A stretch of DNA of 64,000 bases from Acanthococcus lagerstroemiae (Eukaryota > Arthropoda > Insecta > Hemiptera > Eriococcidae). The stretch covers positions 372,001 through 436,000 of the forward strand of contig JAJSSI010000012.1 of the NCBI GenBank assembly GCA_031841125.1, written 5' to 3'. Both the position numbers and the translations under genes were made by a program. The notes under the pieces were generated by a model. It did no database searches and was not told the origin of the DNA. It was given only the letters and a program-made list of their open reading frames with translations. Below are positions 44,510 to 56,839 of this stretch, piece by piece (the stretch's first letter is position 1; each line of letters starts with the position of its first letter).

Positions 44510-44830
44510 AGAATTTGGTTGCCCTGAAATTGCCCCGGACTTATTGCCCTGCAAAAGGCAGCTGGTTGTCCTGTAATTGCCCTCCAGCACCGACCAATCA
44601 GAACACACCATTTTACCATTGCGTAAAAGGGCAACATGTTGCCCTCAAGTTGCCATCTGAGTTGCCTTTTCAGATTGCCCCATGGTTGCCCTTCTGGATT
44701 GCCCTCTTGTTGCCCCATGGTTGCTCTCTCAGTTGCCCTTCTGGATTACCCTCTAGTTGCCCTCTTGTTGCCCCATGGTTGCCCTCTCAGTTGCTCTTCT
44801 GGATGGCCCTCTGGTTGCCCTGTGGTTCCC
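44510..44830. repeat. TTGCCCT minisatellite with a 58-bp higher-order unit
   Basis: GTTGCCCTCT-like 11-12 bp units run through about 44640-44830, with looser copies from 44510. CTCTTGTTGCCCCATGGTTG occurs at 44704 and again at 44762, a 58-bp super-period of about five units. The open frames across it are composition artefacts. Confidence 0.85.
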
Positions 44831-45030
44831 AGGATGTCCTCAATTCAGTACTACTCCCCCATGAAGACACACTCACTTATATCACAGGTGACAAAATGGA
44901 ATAAAAGTGTAAAAGTCAAAGGCTATATTAACTGGAAAACAAGATTGAATATATATTATGTAAAAAAAGGGAATGAGGATGTAATCCAATAAAAATCCTC
45001 AAAGGAAACGAAAATGAGGTATCTGTTATA

Positions 45031-46075
45031 TATGGGTCATTCTACCGAAACCTTGATAATTCATGCTTTTTTTGTTAAAAAAAAAAAAGACAAAACATTA
45101 TTACATGTTTTTTCATTGAAATCATTTATATGCATACATATAATAGAACGTATTTATGAGGTTGAACCAATAGCATACTTCTTAGGGAAGGAGACAGAGG
45201 GGGCTCAAAATGATAAGACCACTACGCTGAAGGAATGGCAGCTCACGTTGAAGGAATTGTTGGCTATAGAAAGAAGTTCCTACTTCCTACGCGCACGCGC
45301 GCCCGTGTACTGTGAATACGCACGTACTCTTCCACACGCACATCAATGAACTCGTATCAGTGCTGCCAGGTGCTCCGGATTTTCTTGTCAATCTCCGAAT
45401 TGATCAACCTTCGGCAAAAAATATCTGAATTTTTGAATAATGTCCGGAAAGTTTGGGGAAAATCCGGATTTTCGTTGTTTTTTCTCGTTTTGTGGTTTAT
45501 TTAACTTCTGATTAGTTTGAAATATTTTTCTGTGGCTGACTGCATTTTCACTGCATTAAACTGGACTAAAAAAAAACGTTTTCTCGCTTTCTTACCTTAA
45601 TAATTACTCAGTTTTTCTTCCACCCACATCATCCTTTTTCAGAAATATTTGCTCTGTGTCTGTTTTCTGATTGGTTCAAATTTGACCACGGTGAAGGACA
45701 AAAAAGCGAGAAATACGTTTTCAAATATGGCTGCATTGATTCTGATCGAGTCTAAAACACGTACTGCATTACCAACTTGTTCACTGTACTCACAAAAACT
45801 TTACACACGCATCAGTTTATCCAAACACGCAGAGATAATATTTACAAAAAAGTTTTTGAAGTCCAATCCATAGCGAAGGACAATTATGTCGAAGGGATTT
45901 TTGAGCATTTAAATGAGATTTCCAAAAGGGGTAGGGGCACGATACTTCAAATTAATAAAAAAGATACAATAATTTATCCTCTGAGTTTATACAGTATTAG
46001 AGGACCCTATTGTTTATACATTGCCAGATATCTATCTGGGACGAAAGTAACAAGGTTTCGGTAGAATGACCCGTA
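45031..46075. mobile_element. Non-autonomous TIR element, 1.05 kb
   Basis: Termini TA(T/C)GGGTCATTCTACCGAA... (45031-45055 and 46051-46075) are inverted copies, 22 bp perfect from GGGTC on. They are flanked by TA (45029-45030 and 46076-46077). No transposase motif inside. A plus frame at 45777-46064 has no known domain. Confidence 0.85.
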
Positions 46076-46175
46076 TACATTATTAAAAATAGGATAATGA
46101 ATGACTGCGTCAGCATACAGCTATACAGTTACATATTATTGAATAGAATTGACATTTGAAGTATAAAGAATAATA

Positions 46176-48627
46176 TGTGACCGGCTCCGAAGGAGTAGAC
46201 CTTATGGCTAAAATATTGATTTTGAGATGCGAATGGTTTCTGAACTTTCGAACCCTCCTCTTTCACACATTATCGGGTGCGAAATAGCAAGATATGCATT
46301 CTAGGCGATGGTAGAAGGGGCATTGATTACACCGTATCATTGCAAAAATACGAGTAATGAGCGTACGGTTTGAAGTGTCGTTGTTGAGTAATTGAGGAGG
46401 TGAGAATCAAAAGTGACTTTATCCAATTTTCATTTGAAATGGGTTAGTGAGCGTTCCTGACGGTAACGGAACATGAAAATGTTTGTCACGTACGTATTGT
46501 GGGTTGCCTGCCTACCATATTAGTAGGAGAACCCGCCCCAGGCCACGCGCAGTAAATCCCATCAGTTTTTCTCAGTTTCTGAAAACATTTTCTAGCGAAT
46601 AATGTCACTTTTAAATCTAACCTCTACTGCTTTAATGGCTTCTGCCGTTTTCGAATATCTGCAACGAAACATTGCAATTTGATCAAGCCAAATATGCAAT
46701 ATCTGGTGCAAATTCCGTGTGATCCACGACTAAAAAAATCAGCGGAATTATCTGATTCAGTCCGGCATGAATGCACCCTAAGAATGCACCATGCACAATC
46801 CTACACACCAAACCCAGCGGCGTAACTAGGGGCGGGCCTGGGTGGGCTAGGCTCGTCCAAAAAGTGCTTCGGTCCGCACATTTTTTAAGAGGATTAAACC
46901 TTTTTTTTTAAATAGGTACATATTAAATTTTTTTTATAAAAATAGTACCGTAAATCGGGGTGACTTTGTCGATTTTCATTTTTAACCATATTACTGGCTC
47001 TGTGACGAATGTAAATTTATTCCTAACACTTCTAATGGCATATAGATCGATGAAGGGACACAGATACAACACTTCAAAAACTAGTGAGACGTAACACAGG
47101 TCGAAATAGATGGCAAAGGTGGATAGTTTTTCAAGCACAGAGAAAGTTCCGAAATAGTAACCTGATAAATACAGTCTGTGAAATGAAATCAGGTACTCAC
47201 AGAAAAATTATTGAGGTATTATTTTAAAACCTGAACTCTTAGCTTTTCAAGGATGTACAGGTCAAGGCATTTTCCAGTCTGCAATCATAAGTAATAAGCG
47301 AAAAACTGCCTTGGGGAGACTTTGCCGCATGGCAATTTCTGTTGTTATCAGTTTAAAAAGTTACAATTCGTGACGAATTTGTAAGCTTTCGCTAAATTGT
47401 ACATTCGCGAAGTTGTTTTGAGTTTTGAGTTTACCTAGATGTCATTCAACGTTGGTTTGAGATACCAAGAAAATAAATAAAAGACAAGTTGGGTGTCGCA
47501 TCTATTCTGATTATACCCGAGAAACACTTGAAGAGTGTCTAACAGAAAATTCGGAATGGTGATATGACCAGAACCGAAGCTTCAGCCACATACAAAATAT
47601 CACAATTTAAAATTATCTTCACAAAACAAATAATTATATCCATTGGAATTCGGGAGGACGGGCAATATCAAAATAGAATTTCACTATCCCCTGAAGGATG
47701 ATTTTGATTACGTGAAATTTGTTGCCATCAAGAGGTTTAAACCTGTACCCATTAAATCCCGAGGAATATGTAAGTTCCTCGAAGACGTAATTTAACCTAA
47801 ATCGCAATTTTTCTTTCGTTTTTATGGCCTTTTGTAATAAATTTTGAACATTTTCATTCACTTTCTACGCGTTTCTTATGTACTGGCAATGTCACCCTGT
47901 GCGCAGGTAACTTTGCCGATTCATGTTTAAGCATTTCTGGGAGGGGGAAGGGAGAGGAAAATTTTGACTCTTCTAGCTAATCTTATTTCTGAGACTTTAA
48001 TCAATCCGCAACAGGTTTTTGATTTCCTGTATCCCCAGCAGATCACGCGCTACAGCTATTCAAGTTTGAAAACCCCAAGATTTTCGGCAAAGTCACCCCG
48101 GTTTACGGCAGATATTATATCCTATTTGCACATCGCAAATCACATCACGAACGCCCGCATAATTACATTATTTTATTGAATGGCAGTATTTATTCAAGTC
48201 GTGTATTTAAAATTTTCATGCCGACATCATTTTCCAACACCTCCCCCGCTCCCTCCACTTCCCCCAAGCCTAATTGATAAGATTTTTTTGGTCTATAGCA
48301 ACTTGACCCAACCCATGCACATGCAAAAAACAGCTAGTACGCTACTGACCAAGCCACGCGATAAGATCAGTTCGCATTATCCCGCGTTCACATCTCTCTA
48401 TCGCCATTCATTGCTGTCTGCCTCTCCCGAAGAGTATAGTAGGTCGCTACACTGTTCGTACATCGTTGGCCAGCAATGGTAACACTGCGACTATACAATT
48501 CCCCAAGCAGAGCGTGGTATCACTGATGACAATCTACCTAACGAGAACAGTGTTGTCAAACTTTGAACGCGGTTTTCTCAAATATTCGTTTTTAGTCATA
48601 AGATCCCTTCCTTCGGAGCCAGTTACA
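46176..48627. mobile_element. TIR element, 2.45 kb, with a nested element
   Basis: Left TGTGACCGGCTCCGAAGGA (46176) and right TCCTTCGGAGCCAGTTACA (ends 48627) are inverted. Similarity extends about 50 bp at roughly 75 percent and is flanked by TA. No transposase is seen. A second TIR element (46948-48108) lies inside it. Confidence 0.75.
46948..48108. mobile_element. Pogo-like non-autonomous element, 1.16 kb
   Basis: TIRs CCGTAAATCGGGGTGACT... at 46948-46971 and 48085-48108 match at 22 of 24 positions. TA precedes the left end; the right flank is CA. GACTTTGCCG-like motifs recur inside (near 47320 and 47910). The TIR resembles that of the element at 49.9-54.9 kb (CCGTAAAATCGGGTAACT), so both may use related transposases. 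Confidence 0.85.
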
Positions 48628-48912
48628 TATAATGAAAATGGTGAGCCTGAACAGAGGCCAAAAATAAATGTTATGATTGCAAGGTAGAATGGAGGCTATC
48701 AAAGAAGTGTTGTCGAATGTAAATTGCAACATAGAATGGGAGGCTTACAAACAAATGTAAAAGTAAAGCAGAACCAGAAAATAATATTTGTAACACGGTG
48801 AAATGACGAGATGGGAGAGTACATATGTACAACTGAAAAAATTCAGGTATGTGGATATGGAATAATTTTTGACATTGAATGGTAACTTTCCAAAATATGT
48901 TTATCTGGGGCG

Positions 48913-49783
48913 TCAATCATGAACGCTGCAGTCAGCAAGAAGGTTGTCCACGGCTTCGTTGATAGCATCATCAGAAAGTTCATCAGTTGTATGAGGCATT
49001 AAAGAGGTTCCACCACAGACAATGATTGCATTTTCAGTACTAAAAGGAGTACTGTGCAATGCCGAAGGACTACCTACTGCAGCTTGGTGGTTACGAGCGT
49101 CAGGTAGCACTGCATTTGACAAAAGATTCAAAATGAAACAGTAAGGAAGGTATACATTCTCAATGCACTGATAAACAAAACATGGGGTACATGCATATGT
49201 ATAGAATGTACTGATGGGTATAAAAGAACTCCAGCTTTACCTGATGTAGTACGTTCATTCTTACCACTAGGGCGTTTCTCATTTGCAGACGTATTGGCAG
49301 CGACTAGAGGGGACTTCTTAGACCCTTGCAAGCGGCGACGAGCCACAGTTCGGCTACTTCTAAACCACTGTTGAATATTTGCGCGAATTCTCGTCCTATG
49401 CGAGAGCTTCTTCCAATGTTCCTGAATACCCGCCTTATCAACTTTTTTTATGTTATTTGGACGAACTATTGGAATGTAACTTTCAGACCACTTAGAAGTT
49501 ACAGCTATAAAATTCAAAATTCATGTTACAAATATGTAAAGGCACACACGTAACAGAAAAACAATGGTCATAAGTTGTATTGTGAGTTAGTTATGACTCA
49601 TAACTACCCCACAATACTGTTGAATATTTCCGTTGATACGACCAACTTGATGTTCACAGGGGTAGCAGCTTCCTTTGCGGCAACTTCTTTTGCGCTTGCG
49701 GGGGAGAAAATCTTTTCAAGTAGGGCATGTAGCACTACCGCCTCCCCATGAACGCGCGGGTCGTGTAAAGTAATAGCTTGCAC
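48913..49783 (-). CDS. Unrecognised three-exon gene (3' part)
   Basis: Exons 49618-49783, 49241-49504 and 48913-49109 have AG/GT borders and compatible phases (ends in phase 1, then 1-1, then 1 to stop), giving an open frame of about 208 residues to TGA. Residues include HDPRVHGEAVVLHALLEK, then a region with IQEHWKKLSHRTRIRANIQQW and a basic patch (RTVARRRLQGSKK), then an acidic end (DELSDDAINEAVDNLLADCS). More 5' exons are likely. I recognise no domain. It lies between two DNA transposons and shows no stop or frameshift, so it could be a host gene or a transposon gene. Confidence 0.5.
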
Positions 49784-50596
49784 CTGCAATCAGTGCATAA
49801 GAAAATAAAACTAGGATAATACAGTATACAGTAAAGAGGTAAAATGTTAATCAAAATGAAGCACAACAAAGCCTTTGTACTTCCCAGTTGCCAAAATGTT
49901 ATTGTAAAATCGGGTAACTTCGGCCACTTTTTGATGGTTTTTCGTAAATTTCTCCTTCGTTATTAATGAGAAAAATCTAAAAAAAAGACTTAAGCTGTCA
50001 CATGGGTCCTAAATATGACCTGTACGTCAAAATTTCAGGTGTCCCTTTTTCGGGCTGATTTTTTTTTTTTTTTTGAATTGTGGCTGAAGTTACCCGCATA
50101 AGTCGGGTAACTTCGGCCACCCATTTAAAAATGCTTAAAACGATGTAAAACGCTTCCTAAAGTCGATTCCAAATTAAGTACACCCGCCACTATTTGCAAT
50201 ACACAAATTATCACTAAATCGTTAGATGTACCAGGGGTGAAGTGCAACGAGACGGGGAGTGCGTTCGCACTGAAACGAAGATACCGATGTTTCTTCCGTT
50301 AAGGAGGTGAACGCAATGAATTCGATTCGAATTAAATTTAATAATGTTACGTGAATTTATTTACGTTGAGAAGTAATAATATTTGTCGGGAATGAAATAA
50401 ATGTGGAAAAACATTCATGTATTTTGTAACTTATATCTAATTGTCTTTTATTATGAACGTGAATTATCCTTGCAGAACGAATAAAATTGAGAACAATAAA
50501 ACACAAGTAGATGAAGAAGTTACCGTAATCAGAAAGTAGAGTACGAGTGCTCTTCAATTCAATACAACGTACAATACATAAAATTAACTGACCAAC

Positions 50597-52168
50597 CTAA
50601 TAGTCCAATTCATCTTCTTCGGACTCATCACCCTCTCCTAGTTGATTTATCATAGGCTCAATTTGCGCTTCTACCAGGTGATCTAGTTCCCAGAATTTTG
50701 GTTCCACTGTGTTGATAACTTTAGCAATGCAATTACGCCAAATCTCAGGAGTTATTGTCAGTACTGAATCAATCAGTAATTGTTTCACCTCAGCCATCTT
50801 GAATGTTCTATTGCGAGCTGCGACACATCACCCTCTCCTAGTTGAATTATCATAGGCTCAATTTGCGCTTCTACCAGGTGATCTAGTTCCCAGAATTTTG
50901 GTTCCACTGTGTTGATAACTTTAGCAATGCAATTACGCCAAATCTCAGGAGTTATTGTCAGTACTGAATCAATCAGTAATTGTTTCACCTCAGCCATCTT
51001 GAATGTTCTATTGCGAGCTGCGACAAACCTTTTCATGAGTCCCCATATTTCTTCAATGGGGTTCAACTTGCAATGGTACGGCGGCAGTCAAAGCAGTTGG
51101 TGTCCTGCGCGCCGTACCATTTCATCAATAATGTATGTTAGACGCACATGCAGTGACTTCGCAATGCTGAGAAGTTCTTGCTTCATATAGGTCTCATCAA
51201 CATGCCTACTGTGATCGGCCAGCCACTGAATGATCTCGGCCTTCTTATTACGAGCTGTAGGAAGCTGATTTATCTGTCGCGAATGATAAGGAGCATTATC
51301 AATTACAATCACACTATTTTGTTGTAACTCTTGAAGCACTCCTTCCAGCCATGACTCGTAAACCTCCGAATTCATGTCACTATGATAGTCTGCCGATTTC
51401 GATGATTCGAATACGTACAGCCCGCCTTCCAGAAATCCGTCTTCGGAACCGATATGTGTAATAATCAATCTTCTTCCTTTACCAGTTGGTCTACATAATC
51501 CGAAAGTTAGACCGCGGAGAAACGCATCCCTGCTTGATTTCACACTACCATCAACCCATACTTTCGTCGTCGTCTGCCCTTCATTCATCCACGTCTTGTC
51601 TGTGTAGTACACCTTCAAGCCTTCCTGGCGATACTGTCTAATTTTCCGCAAAAAATCACGTCTCCAACATATTATGTCATCACAATCAATAAGCGCATTA
51701 TCACGACTGCATTTTCCATATTTGAATCCTAGCTGCTGCAAAGTACTGTAACACATTCCCGAAATGACAGTGCATATAGATCGAGCTGCGTTCAGACTAA
51801 GTTAATACATGATTTCTAACTTACCGGTACAACGTAGTACGTGAGAAGTTTGGAAGGTCTTCATCTGTGTTAATGCTATCCAAAACTTTTACGAGGGTTG
51901 GTAATTCGTTTCTAAAGAAGAAACTATGCACTTTACGCCCTATCGCGTTTCTCATGAACTCGTCCAAGTTCCTGAAGATAGTGTGATGCGTTGTACGGTT
52001 CCGCTTCGGCGAGATAACAGTGCCTGTACTTTCGTACTCCATAAGAATATCTCTAATTTTACGAACACCAATCCCAACATCATCGGCTATGATTAACGAC
52101 GCAGCTTCATTGTGACTTTTTACCTCATTACGTTCGATCATCTTCTTGTACATATTTTTACAATGCAA
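50597..52168 (-). pseudogene. Tc1/IS630-type transposase, two lesions
   Basis: Exon 1 (51825-52168) is the HTH region (HNEAASLIIADDVGIGVRKI). Exon 2 starts at 51745 after GTGTTACAG with matching phase. Catalytic motifs: first Asp in VYYTDKTWMNE, second in VIVIDNAPYHS, Glu in KLNPIEEIWG. A TGA (51088-51090) lies just before the last motif in the same frame. A 200-bp tandem duplication (50626-51025) downstream shifts the frame, so the C-terminus is repeated and broken. All three catalytic residues are still encoded. Confidence 0.88.
50626..51025. repeat. 200-bp tandem duplication
   Basis: 50626-50825 and 50826-51025 are head-to-tail copies. The only difference I see is TTGATTTATC versus TTGAATTATC. 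It covers the C-terminal coding part of the transposase. The length is not a multiple of three. Confidence 0.95.
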
Positions 52169-52746
52169 AGTTTACGTTCTTTACTAACTCTTTTGCCTTT
52201 ATGATTTCTCGCTACAGGAGACGGATTTGCAATTGGCGGAGACATTTCGATTTAAAAATTCCAAATCCCGATAGTATTAAAACTCGAAACACGAACATCA
52301 GATTTTACGATAAAAATGTAAACATACTGTGATTGGTGGACTGCGCATCATTGAACTCTCAGTGTGAAGCCACCTATCTTGCCCCTTGGAAATTTGGTCG
52401 TACTTAATTTGGAATCGACTTTAGTGTAACATCGGCCACTAAATATTAAAAAAAAAAAATTATCAAGAGTGCCAACGTTGCAAAATTAAAACCAAAAGTC
52501 AAGGAAAATAAGTAGTAAGTTGTATTTTAGTCAAAATTTAATCTATTCAGCATCATTGATGTCCTGTAAAAACACATATCGGTTTCTACGAGAGGAAGTT
52601 ATAGAAAGACGGTTGACTAACTGCTGTTTCTGTACAAAGCAAATGTCATCAACAACAGGGAAAACAAAATAAACGGGTTTTGATCCCGCATCACGTCTCA
52701 TACATTGAAATTTTACTACATCATTTTTATTTTAATTTCTATTATT

Positions 52747-54485
52747 TTACCAACATAATTGTGACACTTTTCTTTCTTGATAGTCGGAAATCGGATCATA
52801 TAAAAGAGGGGCACACACGTTGGTACTTACTGATGATTTACTTGTAGATGCAATTTGATCATCAGTTGAAGTAACTTCAGGGTTGTTGACCGATAAACTG
52901 GATGCAGCGCTACTATCACTCTCGCTTTCACTCGGGTTATCATTGGGCACATCAGGGTCATCACACTCGTCACTCGAATCTAAATCGGCACCTCGAATAT
53001 ATCTCCCGCCAGGCACTTTCACTTTTCGACCCCGGGGAGCTCGTCCTGTTCCTTGACCAAATCTAAAAACAGAAGATACAGCACCTACCAAGTTTTCTGA
53101 CACCAAGGTCGCTCACAGGACTACACACAGTGGATTTTTATAACATTTACCTGGACTCGCGTAACACAGAGGTAAAAGCGTCCGACCATTGTCCCACTAA
53201 TTCTTTATTCTCAGCAACTTTATCACCTGGCATCCTTTTGAGGACTTGTGTGGGGTCGAATGGAAAGATGCCCGATGCTCGAAAGCCCGACTTCAGGTTG
53301 TTACTCATCAACTCTATTTGCTCAATAGTGGATCTCAGTACATTTGGAAACACGATTTTTTGCAATGGACCATAATTTTTTGTTTTCCAGTCATCTAACA
53401 CCTTCCGCCACTTAATTTTAACCGCGCGAAAGACAGATACATCTAGCGGTTGGCATAGATGTGTGGTATTAGGGGGCAGAAGAACAAAGTGAATATTAAA
53501 CTCCTCGCACTTTGCAACAACTGCAGGGGATACGTGGCTGCATAAGTTGTCCCCAATCATTACTTTTGGACCCTCGAATTTCCTGAAATACGGCATTGCG
53601 ATACTATAAAACCATTTCTCAAAAATGGCCATATTGAACCACCCAGAAGGAGAACTATGGTATACAGCTCCTTTTGTGCCATTTTCCTTCCAGGTTTCAT
53701 AGACATCCTTCGCCTTATAAACCACAAAGGGTGGTAACAACGTGTGCCCAAAGCCGTACCAGCAAACATGATGGAAATCGCGGATTTTGATGAGTCTTTC
53801 TTCCTCTCAGGGTGTTTACAAGTCCTTTGTACTATCACCTGAATTCAATTTTAATAAGAAGAGGATAGACAATTGCCTATAATTGTGAACATATTATGGG
53901 TTATATGTGTGTTCTCTATTACCTGCACTTGTCTGGGGTCATCAACAAAATTTGTCTCGTCATAATTCAGTATACATTCTGGTGATATGTCCTCAAGTGA
54001 CTTCTCCAATTCCTTGAAATCGTCTCATGAGTCACCTCCGCTCTGTTTCTTTTAATATTCTGGGCTAGACAAACTGATAAGATTGCGTGGCGAGACAAAA
54101 ATCCTTTCATCCAATCTTTTCCAGGCCGGTTATTCTTGAAGCGCTTCTCCATCATACCCCGATGATTGAGGAACGCTTGCACAGTATCACGCAGACTTTT
54201 CTTGGGCAGGGACACTCCCCAATCAGAACATTTCAAAAGTCCTGCAACAAGTGTGTTCTGTTCTCCCACAGTCAACACAGTCCTCCATCCTGGCTTATTA
54301 TCTTTTCTTTCCACCATCTTCTTCAAATGGTCTTGAATTGTTGACTGTGGTACTGTAAGCATTTCACTTGCCTTCCTTACACTCTCCCCATTTCTCACAG
54401 CCGCACAAGCCCTCTCCAAGTATATCCGATTATAAGCTTGGTAGCTACGGCCACCAAGCTGTTTCCGCGGATTTACCATGGCCAA
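52747..54485 (-). pseudogene. Pogo transposase with Psq/CENP-B domains, two frameshifts
   Basis: Exon 1 is 53923-54485: a Psq HTH (RACAAVRNGESVRKASEML ... STIQDHL), a CENP-B-type domain (PGKDWMKGFLSRH), a frameshift near 54030, then the first catalytic Asp in LNYDETNFVDDP. Exon 2 is 53151-53838 with a frameshift near 53745, second Asp in VMIGDNLCSHVSP, LPPNTTHLCQPLDVSVF, and ending GFRASGIFPFDP. Exon 3 (52747-53096) has an acidic Ser-rich stretch and a short end. Introns are short with GT-AG borders. The two single-base shifts are the only lesions seen. Confidence 0.88.
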
Positions 54486-54963
54486 AATTACCCAACACTT
54501 CTACAATATTTTACAACCGAACTAAAAACTAGGAAACAACCGACGGTATACAATTTCTTCCAACATAGAATCTCTCACGAAGAACAAACCTCTCGCACAT
54601 ACACCGAAAAAAACAGTGCCAGTTAGCTGACTTGTCAGAACCCGTTAACTTAGGAACGCATAACAGAAAACATAAGAACGCCGCAGTACATAGGAGTACA
54701 ATTCCCCTACCACGCAACGAGATACCTCCGACTTCACCTAGCACATTATGTTCAGACATCCCTTCTCTTTTGATTTCTGTTTAAACGAGTTTGATATCGC
54801 GTGTATTGCTCGCTCCCCGTTGGTTCCAGTACCAAAACGTCTTGTTGGCTGAAGTTACCCGACATAGCCGAAATTACCCGATTTTACGGTAATGTTTGCA
54901 ATACTAGCTGCAGCAGAAAAACAGTAGGGTATACAGAAGGATAAAAGTGAACATATTAATTAA

Positions 54964-55240
54964 TAGACCCCGTTGAAGATTTTGATGTCCGTATCCAAGT
55001 GGAACGCATTCGGAAAACCACTTCCACTACTACATTGATGAGCTCTGTATATAAAACGAGGTTAGATACCAAGAGTGGTAGTAAAGATACGTCGTCGGCG
55101 TAGCGCCACTGACATTCGCATTCCATGCGCGTGCGTTTTCTTTGAAAAGACAAAAGGTCGTAGTGGCATTTCCACTCTAATACGTGTACGCAGCGCAACT
55201 AGATTTTCATGTTTTTAGTGGGAAAATCTTCAACGGGACA
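54964..55240. mobile_element. Small inverted-repeat MITE
   Basis: CCCGTTGAAGATTTT near 54968 is inverted at 55223-55237. Weaker inverted matches continue inward (GGAACGCATTC versus GGAAATGCCAC; CCACTACTAC versus GTGGTAGTAA). About 280 bp, no coding. The target duplication is not clear. Confidence 0.55.
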
Positions 55241-55302
55241 CGTATGCGTACAAAACGAGACCGAATCTCGCTGTTGTAGTTCGCCGGATTTGAACAGTCC
55301 AA

Positions 55303-56443
55303 CTAGACATCAAATGATTCCATATCAAGCCTGTTTGACAATGGAAGACCAAGTGCAGTGAATATTTCAGAACTGCTTGTGGCGGGTTGGTGTTCCAAGG
55401 AAGACACAGATTGTTCAATGGTTACAGGCACATGTACACACAATGAACCAGAGCTGGGCTTGTGATCACTACTCATAACAGGAAGATTGTCCTTTACTGG
55501 TGTACTGTACTCAATATCTAAGTCTGTAAGTAAGATGGAAAAAAGTATTGTGAAGAGTGAAAAACGCATCACACCGTAGCACAAGTATGGCAAATGATAG
55601 AATAACTTCTAAGTAAAATCACTCACAGGGAGCTCAAAGGAGATGTGAAGCAGAATTTCAAATTCCAGGGTGTACTGGGAGATGTTATTGAATAAGCATT
55701 ACATACCATTTGTCATGTACCTGTTATAATAGTGTGCCCATAAAATTACTTACCACTGCTGATAACGTCTGAATAACTATCCACAGTTACAGATGAATGA
55801 GCGACCCTTCTTGCAGGTGTGACTGGTGTTGAATATACGCTGTCTGGAGTACTGCTGATGAATTCGGCAACTTTCCTCAACATTTTGCCAATATTGACTA
55901 ATGCTGACCCTTGGGCTTGCACTGTCTGAGCCAGTTTATCCAATGTGTCCTGCTACTCCAATATTATCTGGGTCTGCCTCTCCAAGGCTGCTATGATACT
56001 GGATAATGCACTGTGGTCAGACCTAGCTGCCGTATCTGCTCTTGTCCATTGTTTAGCACTCGCTCCACCATACAACATTGTGTAGGAAGGAGGAGCAGGG
56101 ATATGATCCATGTGCGAACATATAGGAGGGGAATGGTGAAGAGAATGGTAAGGTAAATTCCAAGGAGAGGTAATGTCTGGTAACAATTCTCCAATATTAG
56201 TATCATTAGCCCTGAAAAAGTAATAACATTGAGTACACTGTACAGATAAACCGAAAAAAATGAACACAGAGTAGGTAGCACAAATAAAATGTACCCTGGT
56301 TTGCTAGTCTCTATTTCAATTTTGTCCTGCATATCACTGATTGCATCCACTGTCATCTTTGGACGTTTTTCAGACAAGTACCAAAGAATTGGCGCTATAC
56401 GCCTCTTAGAATTAGCCGAGTACTCAGTTTGTGGTTTTGGCAA
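55303..56443 (-). pseudogene. Unrecognised spliced gene with one in-frame stop
   Basis: Exons 56295-56443, 55754-56211 and 55303-55517 join in phase (822 nt, 273 codons plus stop). The first has SKRRIAPILWYLSEKRPK and MQDKIEIETSKPG. The second is Ser/His/Pro-rich, then coiled-coil-like (ALERQTQIILE, then LDKLAQTVQAQGSALVNIG), and has a TAG at 55950-55952 between these two halves. The third is Ser-rich and ends FDV. More 5' exons are likely. I recognise no family. The single stop means either a young pseudogene, a polymorphism or an error. Confidence 0.45.
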
Positions 56444-56839
56444 AGTTCTAATATAGGCTAGTTTCTAGCCATTCCATAGCTTTTTCGTACATATCCATAG
56501 CTACGGGCGTGAAATAAAGAGGGCACCAGTGAAATGAAAAATGAACAATCATTTTTCCCTCCTCAATGATTAAGAGAGTGAACTGGACCATACATTACTC
56601 ACAATAGTCTTTTAAGACAACTTTCAACGGGTGATGACCCCACGTGATGACAAGATTCCGTGTCACTGTAGTAGTATCAACAGCAGCGGATCCACCTCGC
56701 ATGGTTACTTTAAGGACTCGACCCCTACATCCGATTATATGTTTAAGCCCGAGCTTCTTTTCCTGGAGAATAGTTATGCAACTAGTACCAACCTGTGTAT
56801 GCCACATAACAAGTTCTTTTGAGAAGGCGCGCTCCTCAT

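Larger units (their letters stand above)
50160..52421 (-). mobile_element. Nested Tc1/IS630-type transposon
   Basis: Perfect 22-bp TIRs starting AAGTCGATTCCAAATTAA (50160-50181 and 52400-52421) are flanked by TA (50158-50159 and 52422-52423). It interrupts the non-coding 3' region of the surrounding pogo element, so it is younger. It carries a two-exon transposase on minus. Confidence 0.94.
49907..54884 (-). mobile_element. Pogo-type element hosting a second transposon
   Basis: AAATCGGGTAACTTCGGC (49907) and its inverted partner ending 54884 differ by one base. TA lies beside both. If the consensus TIR starts CCGTAAAAT, the true ends are three to five bases further out. GGGTAACTTCGGCCAC-like motifs recur just inside both ends (50084-50120, 52424-52440, 54846-54860). 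The minus strand carries a pogo transposase in exons. Without the nested 2.26-kb element it would be about 2.7 kb. Confidence 0.9.

Noticed and set aside
44410..44992. Plus-strand frames of 118-164 residues rich in Leu, Pro and Cys
   Set aside because: They are produced by the TTGCCCT minisatellite.
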